27,577 nt of DNA from JAUYIV01 sp035464675 (GTDB lineage Bacteria; Actinomycetota; Acidimicrobiia; Spongiisociales; UBA11373), in contig DATHSA010000069.1 of assembly GCA_035464675.1 (NCBI GenBank), positions 1 through 27,577 of the forward strand. The letters run 5' to 3'. Within the stretch, counting starts at the first letter, position 1, and each line of letters begins with the position of its first letter. Below the pieces are notes generated by a model. The model was not told where the DNA came from. It did not search any database and worked only from the letters and a program-made list of their open reading frames with translations. The position numbers and the translations under genes were made by a program. This document shows positions 8,664 through 17,421 of the stretch, in pieces.

Positions 8664-8685
8664 CCTCCTTGAGATGTCCATTATG
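8664..8685 (-). promoter_or_regulatory. Possible -10 and ribosome site of FecR paralogue 3
   Basis: Minus strand CATAAT (8685-8680) matches five of six consensus -10 bases. AAGGAGG (8670-8664) follows, just before the TTG at 8659. The leader would be about 14 bases. No recognisable -35 lies at 16-18 bases, so the promoter part is tentative; the ribosome site is strong and decides the TTG start. Confidence 0.4.
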
Positions 8686-8728
8686 GCGCATCGCTCGAGT
8701 GTCCGCGCCGGTTGGCTGCCTTTCTTCT

Positions 8729-10882
8729 CTAGCTGCCGGAACGTGTGGTCACACGAGCTCGGCGCAGACGGGCGACGCCCGGCACCGCAAGCAGTCCGAT
8801 CAAGGCGAACAGCAATGTCCCCCCGTCACCCGGCTCGGTGAAACCGATGCAGGCGTAGACGTCGAACGTCACGACATTCGAAGAGATGCCGGGACCCGGA
8901 GCGTCGGCGCGCAACGCCACAGATCCAGGCGATACGGAGTACACATCGATCGTGGCGTAGCCGGACGACGTGGTGACACTCCCGGACGCGGGATCGAATG
9001 CCACCTCGCCGCCGCCATCTGCGTCGACGAAGCCGACGGTCAACGCGGCATCGATGACGTTCCCGTATGCGTCCACGACGTAGACGGAGAACGTGTACGC
9101 GCCGTCATCACAGTCACCGATGTCGAGTTGGAACATCGGATAGAGCTCGAGGTCGGCGACCGGACCAGGATCGACCCGGAGTGACGCAGAGTCGAAGAAC
9201 TCCCCGTACGACCCCGCGACCTCGTAGAGGCCGGCATTCGTCGAGCCGCATTGGTTGTTCACGCAGCCCCACGCGACCTCGCCGTACGAAGCGGCGGCCA
9301 GCGGACCGGTCACGGCGGCGAGCGCCTCGACCGGGTACATGTCGTAGCCGGCCGCGACCGGGCCGGTCGAGTTGCCGTATGCGTCCACCCCCTCGGCCGA
9401 GTACGCCTGTGTCGCTCCGGCCTGAATCGTGGCGTTCTGGGGAGATACTTCGATGTCGACCATGGGGCCGGGGTTCACATTGAGCGTTGCCGTGTCGGCG
9501 CGGCCGCTGAAGACGCCGGTGACCGTCTGGGCGCCGGCGACCGTCGAGCCACACATCACGCCATCGCAGTCTCCATTGGTGATGCTGAACGACGCCGGAA
9601 CGGGGCCACGCGGGTTCCCGTACTCGTCGTACCCCCGGGCCGAATAGCCGCGAGACTCGCCCGCCCCGATCTCCGCCACGGAGGGCGACACGATGATGTA
9701 GTCGAGCGGCCCGACCGTCACGGCGAGAGTGGCCGAGTCCGAAGCTCCCTCGAAGCTGGCGGTGACGACGTAATCGCCGACATCGTCCGACGAGCACTCC
9801 GCACCCGCGCACGACCCACCCGGCATCGAGTAGGTGGCCTCGACGACTCCTACCGAGTTTCCGAAGGCATCGAATCCCTCCGCGGTGAATGCTTGTGACT
9901 GGCCCGCCTCGATGGAGGCCGCCTCCGGGCCGATCTGGATGGCGTCGACCGGGCCGGGTTCAACGGTCAGGGTGGCCGTGTCCGACAACCCCTGGAACTC
10001 GGCAGTGATCGTGTACTCGCCGGGGACGGTCGGGGCGCACGACGAGCCGGAACAACCCTCGCCCGAGATCGTGACATCGCCGGTCACGTCACCCATCGAC
10101 TGCCCGTTCTGATCGAACGCCTCGACGGCGTAGTCCTGCGCCTCGCCGGCGGCGATGACGCTCGACGGAGGTGAGAGCTCGATGTGGTCGAGCATCGCCT
10201 CGACCGGGCACTCGCCCGCATCATCGAGTTCGCACAGGTTGTATTCGATCCAGCCGCCCGTGAGCAGGTCATCGGGGATCGGGACCACGTCACCGATGTT
10301 GCCGTCCTCGTCGACGGTGACCATGAAGCCTGCCGGCACTTCGACCGACTCGCCGCCGGCGGTGACGATCACGGTCCCGTCGAGGACGACGAACGTGATC
10401 GACCCGTCGGCGTTGAAAAGCACGGCATAGACGGTTCCTTGCACCGACGCGACCGCCGTCGGTGTCGCGACGTCGAACCTGCTCGCGGAGTCGGTCAAGT
10501 CGACGACCCGGTTGTAGGTGTTCCCGCTGTCCTGCTGGCCCACGACGACGGTGGCGCCCCCTTCACCGATCGTCTGGAGCGTGACGATCGTGAACGATGT
10601 GCCGCTGTCGAGTCGGGTGATCGAACCGTCGAAATACTCGATCGCGGCCCGCCCATCGGCGCCGGTTCGGACCGTGTCGCCTTCGCGGAGCTCCTGTCCG
10701 TCTGCTCCGGCCGAGAAGGCGCCCCCGGTGCCGACCTCCACGGAGCCGGCCAGGATGTCGAGCGTGGCGACCTGGGTCGAACGTTCGGGCTCGCCGGATC
10801 CACCACCGCACGCAGCGATCGCAAGGCCGACGATGCCGATGAGACCGACTGCAACCCGCCAACTCCCGGCCCTACCCACCAT
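8729..10882 (-). CDS. FecR-domain lipoprotein with four Big-type repeats and C-terminal TM (paralogue 4)
   Basis: 717 residues, the largest of the array and its first gene. The lipobox is IAAC (Cys25). The FecR domain covers about 38-205 (VRTGADGRAAIEYFDGSI; TPTAVASVQGTVYAV). Four tandem Big-type repeats of about 77-99 residues follow (232-308, 312-390, 392-471, 474-572); each carries a Cys pair in a C-x3/4-C setting and ends in a variant of DTATLxVxPGP. A Big_1-like domain (about 575-675) and a tripartite tail (Gly/acidic stretch, TM about 687-703, basic RLRRAR) close the protein, as in paralogue 3. AAGGAG (10891-10886) lies 3 bases from the ATG but 6 from the next codon, GTG, so translation may start at either. 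Modular extracellular architecture suggests a binding or wall-spanning role; the ligand is unknown. Confidence 0.88.
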   Translation of the reverse strand: MVGRAGSWRVAVGLIGIVGLAIAACGGGSGEPERSTQVATLDILAGSVEVGTGGAFSAGADGQELREGDTVRTGADGRAAIEYFDGSITRLDSGTSFTIVTLQTIGEGGATVVVGQQDSGNTYNRVVDLTDSASRFDVATPTAVASVQGTVYAVLFNADGSITFVVLDGTVIVTAGGESVEVPAGFMVTVDEDGNIGDVVPIPDDLLTGGWIEYNLCELDDAGECPVEAMLDHIELSPPSSVIAAGEAQDYAVEAFDQNGQSMGDVTGDVTISGEGCSGSSCAPTVPGEYTITAEFQGLSDTATLTVEPGPVDAIQIGPEAASIEAGQSQAFTAEGFDAFGNSVGVVEATYSMPGGSCAGAECSSDDVGDYVVTASFEGASDSATLAVTVGPLDYIIVSPSVAEIGAGESRGYSARGYDEYGNPRGPVPASFSITNGDCDGVMCGSTVAGAQTVTGVFSGRADTATLNVNPGPMVDIEVSPQNATIQAGATQAYSAEGVDAYGNSTGPVAAGYDMYPVEALAAVTGPLAAASYGEVAWGCVNNQCGSTNAGLYEVAGSYGEFFDSASLRVDPGPVADLELYPMFQLDIGDCDDGAYTFSVYVVDAYGNVIDAALTVGFVDADGGGEVAFDPASGSVTTSSGYATIDVYSVSPGSVALRADAPGPGISSNVVTFDVYACIGFTEPGDGGTLLFALIGLLAVPGVARLRRARVTTRSGS
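9167..10189 (-). repeat. Four tandem Big-type domain repeats within FecR paralogue 4
   Basis: Units at about 10189-9959, 9949-9713, 9709-9470 and 9463-9167. Shared landmarks are IxAGExQ near the start, FDxxGNSxG in the middle, a paired-Cys turn, and DTATLxVxPGP at the end. The last unit has an insertion of about 15-20 residues before its Cys pair. Single related units occur in paralogues 1 and 2, so the repeat was probably amplified after the family arose. Confidence 0.8.
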
Positions 10883-10924
10883 CGACTCCTTCGTGTGCCT
10901 CGGACGGCCAGCGTACCCAGGGGT

Positions 10925-10932
10925 GGGAGAAG
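10925..10932 (+). promoter_or_regulatory. Ribosome binding site fixing a GTG start of the nuclease lipoprotein
   Basis: GGGAGAAG, with its GGAG core 8 bases before the GTG at 10938. A second in-frame GTG at 10968 also gives a lipoprotein signal but has no ribosome site. The divergent FecR gene starts at 10882, so only 55 bases separate the two starts. Confidence 0.55.
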
Positions 10933-10937
10933 ATCTC

Positions 10938-11801
10938 GTGAATGGTCAGGCCCGGTACCTTGTCTGCGTGGCTGGGCGCATCGCTCTCTGTCTTCTCCTC
11001 CTTGGAGCCTGCGGTGGTCATGAGGAGACGTCCCGCACCACCTCCCTTCCCACGGTCACCACGTCGGACACGAGACCCTCGCCCGGGGGCTCCGCCGGCG
11101 TGGTCGTCGCGATCGTCGATGGGGACTCCCTTCGGGTGGACCTGGGACCCGTCACCGAGGAGGTTCGGCTGATCGGGATCAACGCGCCGGAGGTGGGCGA
11201 CTGCTGGGCCGATGAGGCGACGAGCGCATTGGCCGACCTCATTCAGGGATCGGAGGTGATGCTCGCCGGCGATGAACGCGACCGGTTCGGGCGCCTCCTG
11301 GGGCGAGTCCTCACAGGCTCGACCGAAGTCGACGTCGAGATGGTCCGCAGCGGGAACGCCATCGCCCTTTCCGATGGCCCCGACGCTGCCCGGCTGATCA
11401 CCGCCGAGCAAGAGGCGGTTTCCGCGTCCCGGGGTATGTGGTCGCCCACCGCGTGCGGTCCAACCGGCACCGAGGAACTGGTGCTGCTCGAGGTCGTCTT
11501 CGATCCCCCCGGCCCCGATGGCAACGACCTGAACGGAGAGTATGTCGTCGTCGGCAACCAGGGCGGAGACGCCGAGCTGACCGGATGGTCGCTTCGCGAC
11601 GAATCCTCCGTCCACCGCTTCGCCTTCCCCGACGGGTTCCGACTCGGAAGCGGCGAGACCGTCGCGATCCGGTCAGGATGTGGCGACGACGCGCCGGGCG
11701 AGCTCCACTGGTGTTCAGACGACCCGGTCTGGAACAACGGAGGCGACATGGCGCTGCTTCTCGATCCCTCGGGCAATGTGGCCGCCCGTTTCCGCTACTG
11801 A
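10938..11801 (+). CDS. Thermonuclease (SNase-like) lipoprotein with C-terminal lamin-tail domain
   Basis: 287 residues from the GTG at 10938. The lipoprotein signal ends at LLGAC (Cys25), followed by a Thr/Ser/Pro linker. The staphylococcal-nuclease-like domain (about 54-170) has VDGDS (Asp61/Asp63), VRLIGINAPE (Arg77, Glu85) and FGRLLGR (Arg119). These match the catalytic Arg/Glu/Arg set of the family, with Asn82 at the position of Asp40. A lamin-tail-domain-like beta region follows (about 180-287; NGEYVVVGNQG, LTGWSLRDESS, VWNNGGDMALLLDPSG), a domain often attached to secreted nucleases. Expected role: calcium-dependent cleavage of extracellular DNA or RNA at the cell surface, for defence, biofilm turnover or nucleotide scavenging. 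It is probably co-transcribed with the following membrane protein, 26 bases downstream. Confidence 0.9.
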   Translation: MNGQARYLVCVAGRIALCLLLLGACGGHEETSRTTSLPTVTTSDTRPSPGGSAGVVVAIVDGDSLRVDLGPVTEEVRLIGINAPEVGDCWADEATSALADLIQGSEVMLAGDERDRFGRLLGRVLTGSTEVDVEMVRSGNAIALSDGPDAARLITAEQEAVSASRGMWSPTACGPTGTEELVLLEVVFDPPGPDGNDLNGEYVVVGNQGGDAELTGWSLRDESSVHRFAFPDGFRLGSGETVAIRSGCGDDAPGELHWCSDDPVWNNGGDMALLLDPSGNVAARFRY

Positions 11802-11811
11802 GGCTCCCCGG

Positions 11812-11817
11812 TACCGT
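11812..11817 (+). promoter_or_regulatory. Possible -10 (TACCGT) before the DUF2079 gene
   Basis: TACCGT fits TAnnnT and ends 10 bases before the ATG at 11828, predicting a leader of only 3-4 bases. This agrees with the absence of a ribosome site there. It could give transcription independent of the nuclease gene. Confidence 0.3.
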
Positions 11818-11827
11818 TTTCGGGTCG

Positions 11828-13309
11828 ATGACCACCCCCGAGTCCCCGCCGATTCGCTGCCCCGATATGGGCACCGTGCTCACCACCTGGTTGCGACGGC
11901 TCACCCTCTGGCAGTGGCTGTTCGCGCTGGTGGTGGCCCTCTATGTCTGGCACTTCACGAACACCAGCATCCGGATACACCACGGTCTGGGTACGTCCTC
12001 CTACGACTTCGCCCTCTACGACCAGGGGACCTGGCTCCTCTCCCGCTTCAAGGCTCCGTTCGTCACGCTCATGGGCCGCAACCTCTTCGGGGATCACACC
12101 TCGTTCATCATGGTGTTCTTCGTCCCCTTCTACTGGCTGTTCCCGGGCCCCAACGTCCTCCTGTTCCTCCAGACGGTGGGACTCGCGGCCGGGGCGATTC
12201 CGGTGTTCCTGTACGCACGGCGGCGGTTCGACCACGAGGCGATCGCTCTCGTGGTCGGTGGCGCCTTCCTGCTCCATCCCTCGCTCGGATGGACGAACGT
12301 GGAGCAATTCCACCCCGACGCCTTCCTGCCTGCGTTCGTAGGTTTTGCGGTCTACTTCGCTCTGACCGAGCGCTGGCGCCCTTACGCGGTCTTCGTGATC
12401 CTCGCCCTCCTGGTCAAGGAGGACGTGGCGTTCGTGATCGTCCCCCTCGGTCTGTGGGTCGCCCTGAAGAAGGACCGCCGGTACGGCCTGGCCACCGCCG
12501 GCGGCGCCATCCTCTACATGGCGTTCGCGATGGCAGTCGTCATGCGGCTGCTCGCCGGCGAGTGGAATCCGAACGCCTGGCGGGTTCCGTTCGGCGGGGT
12601 CGCCGGTTTCATCGGCGCCCTGTTCACCGATACCGCCGAGGTGGTCTCATACCTGACGGGTGGCGGACGGCCCTGGTACCTGCTCCGGGTTGCATTCCCG
12701 TTCGCCTTCATGTTCCTTCTGGCGCCACTGGTGGCAGCGATCTCGTCACTGACGATCGGTGCGAACGTGATCAGCACGTTCGAGTACCAGTCCAATATCC
12801 GGTACCACTACACGGCCGTCGCGCTGCCGGCCCTCGGCCTGGCGACGGTCGGCGGGATCGCGCGAACCCCCCGTCGGTGGCACGCCACCCTCGCAATCGT
12901 CGTCCTGTCGTGCAGCGCGCTCGGCGCGTACTGGTGGGGGACGTTCCCCTTCTCGCTCGAGCCGAAGACGTACTGGTCCCCCCGCGACCCCATCCCCCAG
13001 CAGGCCGCAGAGATGTTCGACCTCATACCCGACGACGCCATCGTGTCGGCACACCACGGAGCCACCGCGCACCTCGCCCATCGAGAGCACATCTACATGT
13101 TCCCCAATCCGTTCTCGACCGTTCTCTACGGAGACGCCGAGCTGCGGCGCAACGAGGGCCAACGGCTCCCAATCGCCGACGAGGTCGAATACGTGATGCT
13201 CCCCCGCACACTTCCGGAACGCGAGGGTGCCGAGGTCTGGGAGGACATCCGGGCTGAGTTCACGCTGCACACGGAGACCGAGCACTGGCTCCTGTGGGTG
13301 CGGAGGTGA
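11828..13309 (+). CDS. DUF2079 polytopic membrane protein
   Basis: 493 residues with about nine to eleven TM segments and a C-terminal soluble domain. Hallmarks of the DUF2079 family are visible: SSYDFALYDQGTW (about 57-69), GDH (88-90), NVEQFHPDAFLPAF (about 157-170) and LLVKED (195-199). The soluble part has AIVSAHHGATAHLAHRE (about 404-420) followed by IYMFPNP. The acidic residues in the first external loop recall GT-C glycosyltransferases that use lipid-linked sugars; that parallel is inference, and no enzyme activity of the family is known to me. The ATG at 11828 has no ribosome site and lies 26 bases after the nuclease stop; an in-frame ATG at 11867 is an alternative. A shared transcript with the surface nuclease is likely. 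Confidence 0.87.
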   Translation: MTTPESPPIRCPDMGTVLTTWLRRLTLWQWLFALVVALYVWHFTNTSIRIHHGLGTSSYDFALYDQGTWLLSRFKAPFVTLMGRNLFGDHTSFIMVFFVPFYWLFPGPNVLLFLQTVGLAAGAIPVFLYARRRFDHEAIALVVGGAFLLHPSLGWTNVEQFHPDAFLPAFVGFAVYFALTERWRPYAVFVILALLVKEDVAFVIVPLGLWVALKKDRRYGLATAGGAILYMAFAMAVVMRLLAGEWNPNAWRVPFGGVAGFIGALFTDTAEVVSYLTGGGRPWYLLRVAFPFAFMFLLAPLVAAISSLTIGANVISTFEYQSNIRYHYTAVALPALGLATVGGIARTPRRWHATLAIVVLSCSALGAYWWGTFPFSLEPKTYWSPRDPIPQQAAEMFDLIPDDAIVSAHHGATAHLAHREHIYMFPNPFSTVLYGDAELRRNEGQRLPIADEVEYVMLPRTLPEREGAEVWEDIRAEFTLHTETEHWLLWVRR

Positions 13310-13327
13310 AGGAGGAGGCTGCCTGCG

Positions 13328-13392
13328 GCCGGCGCCGGCGGAGTCGCCCTCAGGCTCGGCGGGTCGGAGCTCAGACCGCAACCGGGCCCGGT
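13328..13392. other. Two 12-base perfect palindromes in a convergent gap
   Basis: gccggcgccggc (13328-13339) and accgggcccggt (13381-13392) are both perfect inverted repeats. They lie in the 99-base gap between two genes that converge here. Neither is followed by a T-run, so they are not classical intrinsic terminators, but either could form a strong GC stem in the 3' ends of both transcripts. Confidence 0.35.
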
Positions 13393-13408
13393 GGGCGGTG
13401 AACGCGGC

Positions 13409-14454
<1,046 letters not shown>

Positions 14455-14455
<1 letters not shown>

Positions 14456-15126
14456 CAGGCGCCGTAGACGGAGACCCAACCGGCGATGGCGGCGTAGTGG
14501 GCTGCCGCCGCCGCGATGACGAGCACATGGAACGCCTCGTGATACGAGAACACCCGCGGCCACAGCCGGGGCCGCCCGGTGACGAGGAAGACCATCCCAA
14601 CGGTGTACAGCACTCCCCCGATGCCTATCAGCGCGAGAGCCGTCCACGGAAGTCGGTCGGCCAGGGGCCAGAGAATGAAGAGGGCGAGCCATCCCTGGGT
14701 GGTGGCGAGGGCGACCGACGTCCAGTGCTTGGGCGTCTTTGCCAGCGCCTTGTGGGCGGCGCCGAACGCCACGATGCCCCACTGCACCGCGAGCGTCCCC
14801 CATCGCATCCAGCCGTCGAGGACGATGGCCGCAATCGGGGTGAAGGTGCCGGCGACCAGCACGTAGATCATCGTGTGATCGAGCTTCTGCATCCGCCGCT
14901 TCCAGCGGGCTCGCCACGGGATCGAGTGGTACAGGGACGAGGTGAGGAAGAGCGCGACCAGGCTCAGCCCGAAGACGAGAAGGGAAACCCGCCTACCGGC
15001 GCCCCCGGGAGCGAGCAAGGTGAGCAATATCGCCCCGACCAGCGCGACGAGCGCCGCGATGCCATGGAGGAAGCCCCGCACCGGATGCGTCATCTTCCCC
15101 AACCGAACCCGCTGGGAGGCCTTCAT
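14455..15126 (-). CDS. Hemolysin III / PAQR-family membrane protein
   Basis: 223 residues with seven predicted TM segments. Family motifs: SSLYHS (about 63-68), KLDHTMIYVLVAGTFTP (about 81-97) and SYHEAFHVLVIAAAAAH near the C-terminus. The conserved histidines form the metal site typical of the PAQR/HlyIII superfamily, whose eukaryotic members are receptors with hydrolase-like sites. The bacterial role is not settled, and 'hemolysin' is a historical label; no toxin role should be inferred. The ATG at 15126 has no ribosome site, but a TACCGT hexamer lies 7 bases upstream, as in a leaderless transcript. Its stop overlaps the moaA start, although no functional link to molybdenum cofactor is evident. 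Confidence 0.92.
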
Positions 15127-15133
15127 GCTTCAA

Positions 15134-15139
15134 ACGGTA
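15134..15139 (-). promoter_or_regulatory. Possible -10 (TACCGT) for a leaderless hemolysin III-moaA transcript
   Basis: Minus strand TACCGT, then 7 bases, then the ATG at 15126. With this spacing transcription would start at or next to the A of the start codon. No clear -35 is seen. Confidence 0.4.
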
Positions 15140-15187
15140 GGACAACGCCACCGGTAATACGTGCCAAAGGGCCACGGGCGAGGAGTC

Positions 15188-16093
15188 TTACCCCGTCGCC
15201 ATCCCGACACGGCGCTCGAAGACCTCGGCCTTGCGGAGCACGGTGGCCGGGAGCTCCATGATCTTGTCCTGGAATTCGCGCGCCTTTGCGCTGAGGCCGG
15301 TCATGTGCTCGATCCCCCAGTCGCGGATGAGCGGGAGCAGGACGCGGTCGTGATGAATCCGCAGGTTGTAGACGCCGGCCCTCGCCATGTCGACGGCCCT
15401 GCGCACGAACCCAGGGATCACGGTGCCCGGCATCGAGAAGTTCGAGAAGACCCTGTGGACCGCCTCGAGCATCGTCGAGGGGTCGTTCTCGATCAGCGCG
15501 CCGGTGACGCCTCGATAGAACATGAAGTGGTGGTTCTCGTCGGCCGCGATACGCGCCATGACGCCATATGCGACCTCGTCGTCGGCGATCTTCCCGGCAT
15601 TGCGGTGACTCACCCGGGTGGCCAGCTCCTGCGCGGAGGTGTAGACGAAGATCCCCGCCGGATCCGGGATACCGGTCGAGTGGCCCGCCTCCATGGTGAT
15701 CGCCCGGTCGTCCTCGAGGGATCGAGGGTCGCAGTTCCGTGAGGTCAGGAGGTAGGAGCGAAGGGCGATCGAGTGCTGCGCCTCCTCAGAGGTCCACAGG
15801 CGGGTCCACCTCGCCATCGCCGAGCCCTCGGGCATGTGCGAGGCGATCTCGGCGTGGTAGTAGGGCAGGTTGTCCTCGGTGAGGAGATTGAGGACGAGCG
15901 ACGTCCGCACCTCGGGTGAGAGGGTGGCCTGCGACTCGTCCCACGGCTCGTCGACGTAGCTTCGACCCTTCTCCCAAGGCACGTATTCGTGTGCGTACCA
16001 GTGCTCGCGCCGCTCGCGATGCTCGGCCATCAGCTGCTCCACGGCCGGCTCGACGGATGCGATCAACTCGGCCTGTTGGCGAATGTCCGGCAC
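15188..16093 (-). CDS. Acyl-ACP desaturase (soluble diiron, DesA-like)
   Basis: 301 residues, soluble, ferritin-like four-helix bundle. Diiron ligands: Glu73 (LTEDNLPYY), Glu104 and His107 (SEEAQH), Glu156 (SAQELATRVSH), Glu186 and His189 (DENHH). This is the fatty acid desaturase type 2 pattern, related to plant stearoyl-ACP desaturase and mycobacterial DesA1/DesA2. It inserts a double bond into ACP-bound acyl chains using oxygen and an external electron donor, which implies an aerobic host; chain length and position cannot be predicted. It starts at a GTG (16093) preceded by AGGGGG. It is divergent from a lipoprotein gene across a 180-base region. A possible -10 (TAACCT, 16126-16121) lies about 27 bases before the start. 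Confidence 0.92.
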   Translation of the reverse strand: MPDIRQQAELIASVEPAVEQLMAEHRERREHWYAHEYVPWEKGRSYVDEPWDESQATLSPEVRTSLVLNLLTEDNLPYYHAEIASHMPEGSAMARWTRLWTSEEAQHSIALRSYLLTSRNCDPRSLEDDRAITMEAGHSTGIPDPAGIFVYTSAQELATRVSHRNAGKIADDEVAYGVMARIAADENHHFMFYRGVTGALIENDPSTMLEAVHRVFSNFSMPGTVIPGFVRRAVDMARAGVYNLRIHHDRVLLPLIRDWGIEHMTGLSAKAREFQDKIMELPATVLRKAEVFERRVGMATG

Positions 16094-16241
16094 TGTCCCC
16101 CTAAGGAAGTGTGTGCCGCGAGGTTAGTGGTGCGGCGTCCTCTATCCCGGCCAGACACGGATCCTGGCGCGGGCAACCGTGGAGCCGAACCCGGCGGGTC
16201 CGAGCGGGTGGATCGCCAGTCGCGGGTCAGGCCACCGGTAC

Positions 16242-16247
16242 TACCGT
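16242..16247 (+). promoter_or_regulatory. Possible -10 (TACCGT) of the lipoprotein gene
   Basis: TACCGT lies 26 bases before the ATG at 16274, predicting a leader of about 19 bases. It is the same hexamer as before the hemolysin III and DUF2079 genes. The rest of the 180-base divergent region (16094-16273) shows nothing else I recognise. Confidence 0.3.
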
Positions 16248-16273
16248 CTCCCCCCGGCCGCACGCGAAGCCCA

Positions 16274-17407
16274 ATGAGGACTCGAATCACTGCCGTAACA
16301 CTCGCCCTGGTCACCGCGTGCGGTGGCAATGGCGAGGCCGGGACCACCACTTCCTCCGATCCAGGGTCGACATCTGCGGCGACGACCACGCCCGCATCCA
16401 GTTCGACCGCCACGCCCGCCACGACGACGACCACCCTCATCCAGGGTCCCGTCGAGGTGCTCGCCCTCACCCCGTACCCGCTCGTCATGTCTTCGTTCGG
16501 GCCTACGGGTGTCGGGCCCGTCCCAGGATCTGGTCTGACGATGTCCTTGATGGCCCTCCCATCCCCGGCAGTTGCACCGGACCCGACGAATGCGATCGGT
16601 GTCGGCCAGCAGCGGGCCATCGGCGTGTTCTCGGCATCGGCCGGTTTCCGTGGAGACTGCCTGGGATTCATCCTCTGGGCCGAAGACTTTTCGGCCCGTT
16701 ACACCGACGGGTACGCGACCCTGACCTCGAGCGGGTGCGGAGATCCGGGCGGGCCGATCCTCGAGGAGGACCGGGTCCTCCTGCAGACCGACCGCACCCT
16801 CGTGCTCGACCTCGGGCCGATCCCCGGTGGCGCCTTCAGCCCCGCGTTCCAGGTGCAGAACACCGCCGGCGACAGCGGCTTCTACAGCGTCGCCCAGAAC
16901 GGCGTCGTGGAGCCGATAGCGATCCCCAAGCCGGCGGGCGGCCTGGTGCTCCCGTACGGCGGAGACCTCTTCGAGGTCTCCGACGCCGGAGTCGCCGCAG
17001 TGCCCCTTCCCGACGCCGAGCCCGGAACCTGCGAGGCGGACGAGAACACGGTCTGCCTCGTCGACGGCCGGTTCCGGGTTCGAGCGTCGTTCACCCAGCC
17101 CGCTGACGACCCCGGTGGAGACCCGGGGCGGCCCGGTTGGTCGGTCCCGATCGGCTCGGTCGAGGACCCATCCCCCGACGAGGCCGGCTACTGGTTCTTC
17201 GATGAGGGCAGCGTCGAACTCCTCGTAAAGGTGACGAACGGCTGCACCATCAACGGATCTATCTGGGTGATGTTCGCCTCGTTCGTCGAGGTGGACCTGC
17301 GGGTGGATGTCACCGACACCGCCACGGGCGAGACCAGGTCCTACGAACCCCCCAGTAGCGCCTTCCCGGCGGTCATGGACACCACGGCGTTCGCCACCTG
17401 TCCCTGA
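16274..17407 (+). CDS. Secreted lipoprotein of unknown function
   Basis: 377 residues. A short signal peptide ends in the lipobox LVTAC (Cys16), then comes a Ser/Thr/Pro/Ala linker (about 20-56). The mature part is beta-rich and acidic with several Cys residues, probably disulphide-bonded (around FRGDCLGFILWAEDF, SSGCGD, GTCEADENTVCLVDG, NGCTINGSIWVMFAS). The last third has GYWFFDEGSVELLVKVTNGC and a closing strand-rich segment, which resembles secreted carbohydrate- or protein-binding beta-sandwich domains only in general character. I do not recognise a family. It is divergent from the desaturase and convergent with the P5C dehydrogenase, with a 14-base gap. It should be anchored on the outer face of the membrane. 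Confidence 0.82.
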   Translation: MRTRITAVTLALVTACGGNGEAGTTTSSDPGSTSAATTTPASSSTATPATTTTTLIQGPVEVLALTPYPLVMSSFGPTGVGPVPGSGLTMSLMALPSPAVAPDPTNAIGVGQQRAIGVFSASAGFRGDCLGFILWAEDFSARYTDGYATLTSSGCGDPGGPILEEDRVLLQTDRTLVLDLGPIPGGAFSPAFQVQNTAGDSGFYSVAQNGVVEPIAIPKPAGGLVLPYGGDLFEVSDAGVAAVPLPDAEPGTCEADENTVCLVDGRFRVRASFTQPADDPGGDPGRPGWSVPIGSVEDPSPDEAGYWFFDEGSVELLVKVTNGCTINGSIWVMFASFVEVDLRVDVTDTATGETRSYEPPSSAFPAVMDTTAFATCP

Positions 17408-17421
17408 ACGATCGCTTCCGT

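Noticed and set aside
4081..10882. Iron-citrate (FecR/FecI/FecA) signalling locus
   Set aside because: There is no sigma factor and no TonB-dependent receptor, and the FecR domains are on lipoproteins with no cytoplasmic segment.
13310..13408. A tRNA or small RNA gene in the convergent gap
   Set aside because: No T-loop or acceptor-like pairing is found; only the two palindromes stand out.
14456..14917. N-terminal extension of MoaA
   Set aside because: The open frame continues upstream but runs antiphase through the hemolysin III gene; the ATG at 14455 overlapping that gene's stop gives a normal-length MoaA.
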